Below are positions 25,480 to 33,641 of a DNA stretch of 36,608 bases, piece by piece; the stretch's first letter is position 1; each line of letters opens with the position of its first letter. A program made the position numbers and the translations under genes. The DNA lies in the NCBI GenBank assembly GCA_007123885.1, contig SLGC01000162.1, forward strand, positions 1 to 36,608. The letters run 5' to 3'. Source of the DNA: Bacteroidales bacterium. GTDB taxonomy: Bacteria > Bacteroidota > Bacteroidia > Bacteroidales > PUMT01. The notes under the pieces were generated by a model that was not told where the DNA came from, did not search any database, and saw nothing but the letters and a program-made list of their open reading frames with translations.

Positions 25480-25929
25480 ATGCTTGATTATAAAATTTTT
25501 GATCCATCAAATCCTCCCAAAGAGGACGAGAGAAAAGAGATTATTAAATTTCTTCATACCCACCTGGACCAGTTCCGAGATACACCTGAAGCCATAGGCA
25601 ATGCGGTAGCATATGCACTTGGGGAATCCTCAAAACCCGGGGGATTTATTCTCGAGGGTAAGGAAAAAGGGGAAACCGTAGGAGTAGTCGTGATCAACAA
25701 GACCGGAATGGAAAGCTATATTCCCGATAATATACTGGTCTATATAGCAGTGGATAAAAAGTTCAGAGGCAAAGGCTATGGACGGGAGCTTATGATCAAG
25801 GCCATCGAGATGGCTGAGGGTGATATTAAGCTGCATGTAGAGCACGATAATCCTGCAAGGTTCCTCTACCAGAAACTGGGCTTTACCAACAAGTATATGG
25901 AAATGCGGCTGTTAAGAGGTAAAAAGTAA
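25480..25929 (+). CDS. GNAT-family N-acetyltransferase
   Basis: 149 residues. The acetyl-CoA binding motif is seen as FRGKGYG (95-101), preceded by beta-4 (ILVYIAVDKKF) and followed by the motif B region EHDNPARFLYQKLGF. The first 50 residues are a helical lead-in (IIKFLHTHLDQFRDTPEAIG) that I do not recognise as a named subfamily. It would transfer an acetyl group to an amine, perhaps an amino acid or polyamine, given that an M20D N-acyl amidohydrolase and two amino-acid racemase-fold enzymes follow on the same strand. First gene after the promoter at 25336-25367. Substrate is unknown. Confidence 0.88.
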   Translation: MLDYKIFDPSNPPKEDERKEIIKFLHTHLDQFRDTPEAIGNAVAYALGESSKPGGFILEGKEKGETVGVVVINKTGMESYIPDNILVYIAVDKKFRGKGYGRELMIKAIEMAEGDIKLHVEHDNPARFLYQKLGFTNKYMEMRLLRGKK

Positions 25930-25967
25930 AAAGCCGTTGAATTAGTTGATATTTAAATTAAATCATT

Positions 25968-26076
25968 GATCCTAATAAAACAGATTAACCAGGTTTATAT
26001 TCATTTATGTTTATCAGGCAATTCATGTTCAGTATTTCAAATGGATGCATCCCCTTGTTTTATTAATTTTTGTGAG
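25968..26076. repeat. Dispersed intergenic repeat, copy A
   Basis: Matches 35095-35201. The core 26007-26076 aligns with 35128-35201 with 12 mismatches in 70 positions and one 4-nt gap; the left flank (ATCCTAATAAAACA) is also shared. The right end lies just before the M20 gene. Confidence 0.65.
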
Positions 26077-26086
26077 ACGCAGTATC

Positions 26087-27274
26087 ATGGGGATTAATAA
26101 AAAGACGGCGGCGGTTCCATATTATGAAATTCTGACCGGTTTACGGAAAGAATTGCACAAGTTTCCCGAGTTATCGGGAAAAGAATATATGACGGCCAGT
26201 AAGATATCAGAAGTTTTACTGAAAACCAAACCAGACCGGCTGATAACCGGTCTTGGCGGTAATGGGGTGGCTGCTATATTCAGGGGTACTAAAAAAGGCC
26301 CGCGGGTAATGCTGAGAGCTGAGCTCGATGCTCTTCCGATTAATGAAACAAACGAAGTTGCATACAGGTCGGTTAATCAGGGAATTTCGCATAAATGCGG
26401 ACACGACGGACATATGTCCGTTGCAGTTGGTGTGGCAATGTGGTTTTCTGAAAACCGACCCGGGAAAGGTGAAATGGTAATATTGTTTCAGCCATCGGAA
26501 GAAAACGGGGAAGGCGCCCTTGCTGTCCTTAGTGATCCGGTTTTTGGATCAATAGAACCGGATTATGTGCTGGCAATGCACAACCTGCCTGGTTATGATC
26601 TTCACGAGATTGTTCTGGGTGATGGTGTTTTTGCAGCAGCATCTGAAGGCATGATCATAAACCTGAAAGGAAAAACAGCACATGCAGGTGAACCGGAAAA
26701 AGGGATCAGTCCCTCACTGGCAGTATCCAGGATCTTGAAGGAATTGCCCCTTTTGCCCGGAAACAGTGATTTGACAACTTTCTCATTGATTACGATCATT
26801 CATGCAGTGATAGGGGAAAGAGCCTTTGGAACAAGTCCTGGTCACGCCGTTATAATGGCCACACTAAGGTCATCAGACAACGAGGAGATGAAAAAATTAA
26901 AGGATCTGGCTGCAGGATTGGTAAAAGAAATTTCTTCCCGGGAAAAGCTTGATTTGAAAATAAGCTGGACAGAGCAATTTCCTGCCACTGAAAACAGTTC
27001 TTTTTTAATATCCCAGGCAGGCAGGGTGGCAGAGCAATCAGGATTCAGGACAAGATATATTGAAAACACATTCCGGTGGTCTGAGGATTTCGGGTGGTTT
27101 ACCCGCAAATATCCCGGTATGTTGTTTGGTATGGGTGCAGGAAAAGAACATCCCGAGCTTCACCATCCTGATTATGATTTTCCCGATGAACTGATCAACT
27201 CAGGGGTAAGATTCATACACGATCTCTCCAGTACATTATTAACAGAGCTTAATGGGCGGCGCATCAGTTATTGA
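26087..27274 (+). CDS. M20D-family amidohydrolase (N-acyl amino acid / hippurate type)
   Basis: 395 residues from the ATG at 26087. An ATG at 26045 is in frame but lies inside a repeat that also occurs in non-coding DNA at 35.1 kb, so the later start is preferred. A cytoplasmic dizinc- or dimanganese-type hydrolase that removes acyl groups from amino acids. Seen: LRKELHKFPELSGKE near the N-terminus; LRAELDALPINE; the metal motif CGHDGHM (104-110); PSEENGEGA with Glu138-Glu139; MHN (His165); a dimerisation domain; and C-terminal HHPDYDFPDE with the last metal His. These are M20D (IAA-amino acid hydrolase-like) hallmarks. It overlaps the next gene, alr, by 23 nt. Confidence 0.92.
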   Translation: MGINKKTAAVPYYEILTGLRKELHKFPELSGKEYMTASKISEVLLKTKPDRLITGLGGNGVAAIFRGTKKGPRVMLRAELDALPINETNEVAYRSVNQGISHKCGHDGHMSVAVGVAMWFSENRPGKGEMVILFQPSEENGEGALAVLSDPVFGSIEPDYVLAMHNLPGYDLHEIVLGDGVFAAASEGMIINLKGKTAHAGEPEKGISPSLAVSRILKELPLLPGNSDLTTFSLITIIHAVIGERAFGTSPGHAVIMATLRSSDNEEMKKLKDLAAGLVKEISSREKLDLKISWTEQFPATENSSFLISQAGRVAEQSGFRTRYIENTFRWSEDFGWFTRKYPGMLFGMGAGKEHPELHHPDYDFPDELINSGVRFIHDLSSTLLTELNGRRISY

Positions 27275-28403
27275 AATAAGTGAAAAGGCAATAGCCGGGA
27301 ATATTAAATTCCTCAGGGATCATTTTGGTGAAAAAGTGTTGATGTCCTCTGTGGTAAAAGCTAATGCCTATGGTCATGGGGCGGCTACTTTCGTTCCCCT
27401 TGCCGAAAAAGCCGGCATCGACCATTTCTCGGTTTTCAGTGCAGGCGAAGCCAGAGAAATAATGAAAATAAAGAAATCCGATACCAGGCTGATGATTATG
27501 GGCTGGATGGATGATGTTGATATCCGGTGGGCTATTGAAAACGAAGTGGAGTTTTTTGTTTTCGATCCTGAACGGCTTAGGACTATCATACCGCTTTCAC
27601 ATGCGCTTGGTATTCCGGCCAGGATCCACATTGAAATGGAAACAGGCATGAACCGTACCGGGATGAATATGAAAGAGCTAAGGCAGGTTGCCGGATGTAT
27701 ACTTAAAAATCCTTCATGTTTTTTACTGAAGGGATTATGTACGCACCTTGCCGGAGCTGAAAGTATAGCTAACCATGTCCGCATCCAGAAGCAGATCGCA
27801 CGTTTTACCAGATTATGCCGATGGTTTTCACAGCAGGGGCTGGAACCTGAATACCGTCATGTTGCCAGTTCTGCTGCTGCAATGACCTATCCCTCTGCAA
27901 GATTTGATATGGTGCGTATAGGCATTCTTCAGTATGGCTATTGGCCCAGCGCCGAGGTACTTATTCATTATATTGGCAGGAAAAAGGAGAAAATTGATCC
28001 GCTGTGCCGGGTAATTAGCTGGAAAAGCAGGGTGATGGCTGTTAAAAAGGTCAAACATGGTGAATTTATCAGTTACGGGACGGTTTACCTTGCCCGGGAG
28101 GATAAAAAAATAGCAATAGTGCCGGTCGGTTATTCCTATGGATACAGCAGATCGCTGAGCAATCAGGGGCGGGTGCTGATCCATGGCGAGCGGGTTGCAG
28201 TTATAGGAATGGTCAATATGAACATGCTGATAGCTGATGTTACCAAAATTCCTGATATATCGGCCGGAGATGAAGTAGTGCTGATAGGCTGTCAGAATGA
28301 TATGACAATCTCGGTAGCTTCATTCAGCGAATTCAGCAACCAGCTAAATTACGAACTACTAACCCGTCTGCCTGAAGGTACACAAAGGCTGGTAGTCGAC
28401 TAA
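27252..28403 (+). CDS. alr: Alanine racemase (stand-alone)
   Basis: 383 residues, fold-type III PLP enzyme that interconverts L- and D-alanine. Seen: PLP lysine in VVKANAYGHG (Lys36), METGMNRTG, the THLAGAE loop, the ASSAAAMTYP segment, FDMVRIGILQYGYWPS, and the catalytic Tyr of the second half-site in VPVGYSYGYSR (Tyr294). The start overlaps the M20 gene by 23 nt, implying translational coupling. Many Bacteroidota make D-Ala with a MurF-Alr fusion protein; this copy is not fused and sits in a catabolic-looking operon, so the true substrate may be another amino acid. Some positions differ from the common consensus (for example NMNML where CMDQ is usual). Confidence 0.88.
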   Translation: MGGASVIEISEKAIAGNIKFLRDHFGEKVLMSSVVKANAYGHGAATFVPLAEKAGIDHFSVFSAGEAREIMKIKKSDTRLMIMGWMDDVDIRWAIENEVEFFVFDPERLRTIIPLSHALGIPARIHIEMETGMNRTGMNMKELRQVAGCILKNPSCFLLKGLCTHLAGAESIANHVRIQKQIARFTRLCRWFSQQGLEPEYRHVASSAAAMTYPSARFDMVRIGILQYGYWPSAEVLIHYIGRKKEKIDPLCRVISWKSRVMAVKKVKHGEFISYGTVYLAREDKKIAIVPVGYSYGYSRSLSNQGRVLIHGERVAVIGMVNMNMLIADVTKIPDISAGDEVVLIGCQNDMTISVASFSEFSNQLNYELLTRLPEGTQRLVVD

Positions 28404-28416
28404 AAGAATTACACTT

Positions 28417-29487
28417 ATGGCTTACATGGAATTTCATAAAGAAAAGCTGAAACATAATTATGATTTTTTAAATAATCTTTTTCAAAGTAATAATATTGCC
28501 TGGGGCATCGTTACAAAATTGTTGTGTGGCAACAAGACATATCTGAAAGAGGTGATCGATCTTGGTGCTAAACAGATTTGTGATTCGAGGACAAGTAATC
28601 TCAGGGTAATCAAGAGTATTGATCCTGAAATAGAAACAGTTTACATCAAGCCCCCGGCAAAAAGAGCGGTCTCTTCGGTGGTAAAGTATGCCGATATCAG
28701 CCTGAATACAGAATTGTATACAATTAAGTTACTTAATGAGGAGGCAGAAAGGCAGGATAAGATACACAGGGTCATAATAATGATCGAGATGGGTGATCTG
28801 CGTGAGGGAGTTCTTGGAGATAATCTGATTGAATTTTACGGTAAGATTTTCAATCTGCCCAATATAGAGGTAATTGGTATAGGAACAAATCTTAATTGCC
28901 TTTATGGCATAATGCCCAGCCAGGACAAGCTTATTCAGCTGGGACTCTATAAGCAGTTGATTGAAGCCAAATTCAGAAGAAAGATCCGTTATGTTTCGGG
29001 TGGTTCATCTGTAACAATCCCCTTGCTGGTTAAAGGAATTTTACCTGCCTCCGTAGATCATTTCCGGGTCGGGGAAAGCCTGTTTTTTGGAAAAGATCTT
29101 TTTACAGGGAAGATGATAAAAGGAATGAAGAACGGGATATTTAAGCTTCATGCAGAAATTATTGAATTGATTGAGAAACCTGTTGTTCCGACAGGAGAAA
29201 TAGGAACAAATGTGGCCGGTGAAATGCTTGAGTTTGATGAAAAGAACCTGGGGAAAACTACCTTTCGTGCTATTCTTGATATCGGACTGCTGGATATAGA
29301 CATGGACAGCCTGGAACCGGTTGACAGGAAGATAAATATTTCAGGGGCAAGTTCAGATATGATTGTCGTAGATCTTGGAACCCGAAAACCAAAATACCGG
29401 GTGGGTGATCTGGTTGAATTCAAACTCAGTTATATGGGAACATTGCACGTTATGAATTCAGCATATATAGATAAAAAAATCATTTAA
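28417..29487 (+). CDS. Alanine/ornithine racemase family PLP enzyme
   Basis: 356 residues, starting 13 nt after alr. It belongs to the family typified by the ornithine racemase of Clostridium sticklandii. Seen: PLP lysine in GIVTKLLCGN (Lys34), DSRTSNLRVIK, IMIEMGDLREGV, GIGTNLNCLYG, VSGGSSVT and VDHFRVGESLFFG, all typical of Orr-like proteins. The C-terminal domain is beta-rich with a likely catalytic residue in GEIGTNVAGEM. No ornithine aminomutase or diaminopentanoate dehydrogenase genes, which accompany Orr in the clostridial pathway, are present here, so ornithine as substrate is not established. Last gene of the operon; a 507-nt spacer follows. Confidence 0.88.
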   Translation: MAYMEFHKEKLKHNYDFLNNLFQSNNIAWGIVTKLLCGNKTYLKEVIDLGAKQICDSRTSNLRVIKSIDPEIETVYIKPPAKRAVSSVVKYADISLNTELYTIKLLNEEAERQDKIHRVIIMIEMGDLREGVLGDNLIEFYGKIFNLPNIEVIGIGTNLNCLYGIMPSQDKLIQLGLYKQLIEAKFRRKIRYVSGGSSVTIPLLVKGILPASVDHFRVGESLFFGKDLFTGKMIKGMKNGIFKLHAEIIELIEKPVVPTGEIGTNVAGEMLEFDEKNLGKTTFRAILDIGLLDIDMDSLEPVDRKINISGASSDMIVVDLGTRKPKYRVGDLVEFKLSYMGTLHVMNSAYIDKKII

Positions 29488-29994
29488 ATATAAGTAGCGG
29501 AAAGTATTTGATAAATAGTTAGGAAACAATAAAATAGTTTCAATATCAGGGTGAAAATATAAAAGCGGAAAAAATAATTAATAATTGCATGAACAATCGG
29601 TCAATAATATTGTTGAAAAACATACTGGAAAAACAGCCGAAGATTTTCAAAATGATCAAGTTAAGATGTCTTTTAAAACATGATCCAATTGTGTTCGGGT
29701 CAACGGGGGCCTTGAATAACAGTAAATTGCTTTAATTATGCTGAAGCTTCAGGTTAAATGCAATATTCTTGATAAAATAAAGTTTAATCCATAACAGTAT
29801 GCATGATAATAAACAAGGTATTCGACCTGCGCGGCAATCCAAAATTCAAAATAATTCATATTCATCAATAATCCTTATTGACCGTTGGTTAAGATCACAT
29901 ATGTTATTGCGGCAGATGCCCGGATGCGATCTGTAAGTCAGGTATAAAATATAAACAACAATTGGAGTATCGCTAATAATAAATATACTAGATA
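29488..29994. other. Intergenic region upstream of rpoD
   Basis: 507 nt, strongly A/T-rich. No exact TTTG-N20-TAnnTTTG promoter for rpoD was found; TAATATTG near 29606 is a near match. A 45-codon frame (29799-29936) has no support. No RNA gene is recognised, although a long leader for rpoD is possible. Confidence 0.5.
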
Positions 29995-30855
29995 ATGAGG
30001 CAGTTAAAAATCACGAAGTCGATCACCAACCGTGATTCGAATTCTATTGAGAAGTATTTGCAGGAAATAGGTAAGGAAGACCTGATAAGTCCGGAAATGG
30101 AAGTGGAACTTGCCCAGAGGATCAAAAAAGGAGATCATGCCGCCCTTGAAAAAATGGTAAAAGCCAATTTAAGGTTTGTTGTTTCTGTGGCCAAACAGTA
30201 CCAGTTTCAGGGATTAAGTCTTCCGGATCTTATTAATGAGGGTAATCTTGGACTTATCAAGGCAGCTACCAAATTTGATGAAACAAAAGGATTTAAGTTC
30301 ATTTCATATGCTGTTTGGTGGATCCGTCAGTCAATATTGCAAGCCATATCAGAACAGGCAAGAGTTGTAAGGCTTCCCCTGAACCAGGTTGGTTCTCTTG
30401 GCAAGATCCATAAGATCAGTTCGAAGTTTGAACAGGAAAATGAACGTGATCCCTCCACCGAAGAACTTGCCGAGGAACTTGATATGAGCAAGGAAAAAGT
30501 TGCCGGCACATTGAAGCTAAACGGCCGTCCCATGTCTTTTGATGCTCCTTTTGCCGATGGTGAGGACAACAGCCTGCTTGATGTAATGGAAAACAAGGAT
30601 TCTCCGGTGGCTGATTCTCAATTGATGACCGATTCGCTTCGCAAGGAAATTTCCCGTACTCTTAGCATACTTTCAGAAAAAGAAAGAAATGTTCTTGAAT
30701 GTTATTTCGGCCTTGGAAGGCAGGAGATGTCGCTTGAAGCGATCGGTGAGGAACTGGGCCTGACCAAGGAGCGTACAAGGCAGATAAAGGAAAAAGCACT
30801 CAAGAGATTAAGGCATAAATCAAAAAACAAGCTTCTCAGAATGTATCTTGGGTAA
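29995..30855 (+). CDS. rpoD: Primary RNA polymerase sigma factor (RpoD, Bacteroidota type)
   Basis: 286 residues. Principal sigma-70 factor that directs RNA polymerase to the TTTG/TAnnTTTG promoters seen in this window. Regions in order: 1.2 ([10 protein letters not shown], about 16-25) ; 2.1-2.4 ([29 protein letters not shown] and [13 protein letters not shown], about 60-120); region 3 ([13 protein letters not shown] onward); region 4.2 ([28 protein letters not shown], here in two parts, about 245-275). The long acidic region 1.1 of proteobacterial RpoD is absent, the normal state in Bacteroidota. It converges with rtcB at a strong hairpin. Confidence 0.96.
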   Translation: MRQLKITKSITNRDSNSIEKYLQEIGKEDLISPEMEVELAQRIKKGDHAALEKMVKANLRFVVSVAKQYQFQGLSLPDLINEGNLGLIKAATKFDETKGFKFISYAVWWIRQSILQAISEQARVVRLPLNQVGSLGKIHKISSKFEQENERDPSTEELAEELDMSKEKVAGTLKLNGRPMSFDAPFADGEDNSLLDVMENKDSPVADSQLMTDSLRKEISRTLSILSEKERNVLECYFGLGRQEMSLEAIGEELGLTKERTRQIKEKALKRLRHKSKNKLLRMYLG

Positions 30856-30900
30856 TATATGCTGTGTCTCCAGGTACCCTGAATTTGAGAAATCCCTTAT

Positions 30901-30942
30901 AATTGCATATTCCCGTCCGTTGCAGGGCAGGAATATGCAATT
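30901..30942. terminator. Bidirectional terminator hairpin between rpoD and rtcB
   Basis: AATTGCATATTCC (30901-30913) and GGAATATGCAATT (30930-30942) are perfect 13-bp complements; after one mismatch a further 4 pairs close a 6-nt loop. It lies 45 nt after the rpoD stop and touches the rtcB stop. The T tracts are short. Confidence 0.75.
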
Positions 30943-32102
30943 TAACCTTTTACTACCGCCAGCGGCTGCAGTTCCGTTACAATTTCTACAAGATCCTCCT
31001 GCAGTTTCATGACCAGGCTGATATCCTTATATGCACCAAGGGCCTCATCCAGGTCCTTTTGCCTGTAAATGCTATGTATTATGCCTTTTTTTTCGAGAAG
31101 GCTTCTTTCATTTTCAAGGTTGAGTGACCGCTGTGCCTGCTTTCGTCCCATTACTCTTCCGGCACCGTGGGAACAGCTGCTGAAACTTTCCGGATTCCCT
31201 TTTCCCCTCGCTATATAACTGTTGCTTCCCTGTGAACCCGGAATAATGCATTGTTCACCCTTCTTTGCCGATGTAGCACCTTTCCGGTGAACAACCAGGT
31301 CCTCTCCGAAATGGTTTTCCATACTTGCATAATTATGAGCAATATTTATGAATTCAGAAAAAGTGACATTTTTAAAATAATCACCTATTATTTCTGAAAT
31401 TACCTCCATCATTCGCTTTCTGTTGGCAAAAGCAAAACTTACACAATACTTCATCTCTTTCAGGTAGCATTGGCCAATTTCCGAGTCAAGGGGCAGGAAG
31501 GCAAGTTGTCTTGGTATCCCCTGTTTTTTCAGGGTATTTTCATTAAGGCTGGCTGCTTTTCTGTAATAATGATCGGCCACCTGCTTCCCAAGGTTCCGGC
31601 TGCCTGAATGCACCATAATCCAGATATATCCGTCTGAACCCATCTGCAGTTCGATGAAGTGGTTTCCCCCGCCAAGAGTCCCGAGCTGGTATGCAGCATT
31701 TTCGAATTCCCTGTCAACAACCGGCAGTTTTTCCTGTATTGCGGGAAGAATATGCCTGCCAACCGGTTTCCTGTGATGCTTGAATCCAAGAGGTACAGTG
31801 CTCCTTATTCTTTCTGTTATCTTCAGAAGATCCCCCCTCGTTGCCTTTTTCAGGCTTGTTCTCAGGGAACACATTCCACATCCGATATCGACTCCCACAG
31901 CATTTGGAATTACCACATCCCTGGTGGCAAGAACACCGCCAATCGGCATTCCGAAACCCTGATGACAATCTGGCATTATAGCAACATGATGCGCAGCATG
32001 AGGCAGGTTGGCAATATCTTTTGCCTGCTGCAACGCTCCGGGCTCAATTTCATCAACCCATAATTTTATCGGGATCCGTTCAGTGGTGATTGTCCGTAAC
32101 AT
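30942..32102 (-). CDS. rtcB: RtcB-family RNA ligase
   Basis: 386 residues. RtcB joins 2',3'-cyclic phosphate or 3'-phosphate RNA ends to 5'-OH ends using GTP and Mn2+. Seen: MPDCHQGFGMPIGGV (45-57); the metal motif GVDIGCGMC (70-78, Cys75); GTLGGGNHFIEL (141-152; His148); VHSGSRNLG (164-172, His165); the His in NIAHNYA (256); KGATSAKKG; and the guanylylated His312 in CSHGAGR. This is the shorter bacterial form; E. coli RtcB is similar in size. No rtcA or rtcR neighbour is present, so its physiological RNA (tRNA or ribosomal RNA repair) is unknown. It converges with rpoD. Confidence 0.95.
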   Translation of the reverse strand: MLRTITTERIPIKLWVDEIEPGALQQAKDIANLPHAAHHVAIMPDCHQGFGMPIGGVLATRDVVIPNAVGVDIGCGMCSLRTSLKKATRGDLLKITERIRSTVPLGFKHHRKPVGRHILPAIQEKLPVVDREFENAAYQLGTLGGGNHFIELQMGSDGYIWIMVHSGSRNLGKQVADHYYRKAASLNENTLKKQGIPRQLAFLPLDSEIGQCYLKEMKYCVSFAFANRKRMMEVISEIIGDYFKNVTFSEFINIAHNYASMENHFGEDLVVHRKGATSAKKGEQCIIPGSQGSNSYIARGKGNPESFSSCSHGAGRVMGRKQAQRSLNLENERSLLEKKGIIHSIYRQKDLDEALGAYKDISLVMKLQEDLVEIVTELQPLAVVKG

Positions 32103-32372
32103 AATTTAAGAGGATTTAATATCATAGTTGTGAAATTAATATTAAAACGGGAATAAATATATCATCCGATCAGTCACAACACGCATTTACAGACCGACTG
32201 ATTAATTCATGCAGCCTCGTGCAATTCTTTGCTAATACTTGTGAATTACCCATTAGCTAAAGACCAATGGGCTTCGGACTTCATAGGCTTGTGCCTCTTT
32301 TCACTTGTGGGTTTTAAAATTGTGACTGTTGCGGATCATCCTGGTAGGGGAAGCCGACTATGGGACTAATAT
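32103..32372. other. Spacer between mtlD-like gene and rtcB
   Basis: 270 nt without a gene. It contains a hairpin at 32249-32271 (CCCATTAG / CCAATGGG region, eight pairs with one G-U) and a 4-bp AGGC-TTGT-GCCT stem followed by CTTTT near 32304-32320. Either could end the minus-strand mtlD-like transcript, but neither is convincing alone. No promoter for rtcB was identified. Confidence 0.4.
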
Positions 32373-33641
32373 TCATGTATTCCGGAATGCACTGGGATCA
32401 TTAATGATAGAATATTCCTTCAATACCTTATCGAATTCAAATTGGTGTATACTGCGGTCAATTTTTAACGCGGCATCGAACAAGGATTTATATTTGGTTT
32501 TGTCAAAGCCCGATACCTCTCCAAGAATGTGAATTACATCACTATCAAACTTTTTTAAAAAACCGGCATCATCACTGAAATATCTGCCTTGTTCATCAAC
32601 TGCCCTGAAGTAGCAGCCACATATCAATACAAATAAGATTTTATAATAGGGCAGGTCAAGTTCAAGCCCGGTTTTAATGGCTCCTGCCAAACGATCGTTT
32701 GCCCCAAGCTTTCGGTGTAAATCACAACCTACCCTGAAAATTGTATCTCCCAGTGCTGTGTTCCCAAATCTGTCAAGGAGGTCATCAATATGTTCATCCA
32801 GTTTTGACCGGGAAAATACACCAGGATGTTTTTTCATCAGAATTTCTGATGCCTCCAGCATGGCATTCCTTGTAAAATCGTATATACTTTTAACCCTTAG
32901 AGTCTCCCATATGTAAACAAAATCCCGGTTAAACAAAAAGCCGGAATAAGCAGTTGTAACATGGCCAAGATTATGAATAAAAAGCTTTCTGTCTACCCAT
33001 GCCCGGATATTATCCTTAGGGGCAATATCCGGGATCTCCGGTATTGGATTTCTAAATCCCCTTTTATCAACAATCAGTGTATTGTAAGGTTCGGCAAAAA
33101 TCCTGAGTCTATCCTCATCAAGATCTCTCTGTTTCATAATCGGAACCATTTTACCGATACTTGTTTCAATCAGCCCGACAAATTGATTGATGGGATAATC
33201 GACCGGTAACAGTTTCCCAAGTTCTTTACGGAAAAGATCTGAACCATCCCTTATATTTTCAGCAATAATAATATCCAGTGGGTATTCCCGGTTATTTAAA
33301 TATCTCCTGAGTAACCCTGCTGCCATAAGAGGGAATACAGATTCCAAACCATTAATTCCGACTGATACTGCCATTATTCCCGCAGTGGATATTTCGTTAA
33401 TAACCTTATCCTTTTCACTTAAATGGACTCCTCTGATATTATTTATTCTTAATGAGGTTTCACCAGCTTCTGATTTGATTATTACATCATAATATTTCCT
33501 GATATTCAGTTCATCAATAAGGTTATTATCTATATCGATAAAGACCAACTCATATCCACCTTTGTAAAAAACCGGGCCAATAAATGAACGACCAATTTTC
33601 CCGGCACCAAAAACCAATACTTTATTTATGCTAACCGCCAT
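32373..33641 (-). CDS. Mannitol-1-phosphate 5-dehydrogenase-like (MtlD family)
   Basis: 422 residues. Member of the polyol-specific long-chain dehydrogenases. Seen: N-terminal NAD-binding loop FGAGKIGRSFIG (about 10-21); and the catalytic pattern K-x4-N-x2-H as KLFIHNLGH (about 218-226), as in E. coli MtlD, which oxidises mannitol-1-phosphate to fructose-6-phosphate. Overall length is slightly above that of MtlD (about 380). Its start overlaps the end of the PfkB kinase gene by 16 nt, so the two are co-translated. Since Bacteroidota rarely have a mannitol PTS, the phosphorylated substrate may be supplied by that kinase; this is inference. Related tagaturonate/fructuronate reductases lack the phosphate-type N-terminus seen here. 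Confidence 0.8.
   Translation of the reverse strand: MAVSINKVLVFGAGKIGRSFIGPVFYKGGYELVFIDIDNNLIDELNIRKYYDVIIKSEAGETSLRINNIRGVHLSEKDKVINEISTAGIMAVSVGINGLESVFPLMAAGLLRRYLNNREYPLDIIIAENIRDGSDLFRKELGKLLPVDYPINQFVGLIETSIGKMVPIMKQRDLDEDRLRIFAEPYNTLIVDKRGFRNPIPEIPDIAPKDNIRAWVDRKLFIHNLGHVTTAYSGFLFNRDFVYIWETLRVKSIYDFTRNAMLEASEILMKKHPGVFSRSKLDEHIDDLLDRFGNTALGDTIFRVGCDLHRKLGANDRLAGAIKTGLELDLPYYKILFVLICGCYFRAVDEQGRYFSDDAGFLKKFDSDVIHILGEVSGFDKTKYKSLFDAALKIDRSIHQFEFDKVLKEYSIINDPSAFRNT

Noticed and set aside
26045-26086. Upstream ATG as start of the M20 gene
   Set aside because: The added residues fall within a dispersed non-coding repeat, and M20D proteins normally begin close to the LRKELH motif.
29799-29936. 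45-codon open frame upstream of rpoD
   Set aside because: Length is expected by chance in a spacer of this composition; no ribosome site or recognisable motif.
32220-32340. Hairpin-rich stretch considered as a tRNA or small RNA gene
   Set aside because: No cloverleaf, no TTC-type T-loop and no 3' acceptor pairing could be drawn; only two simple stems are present.
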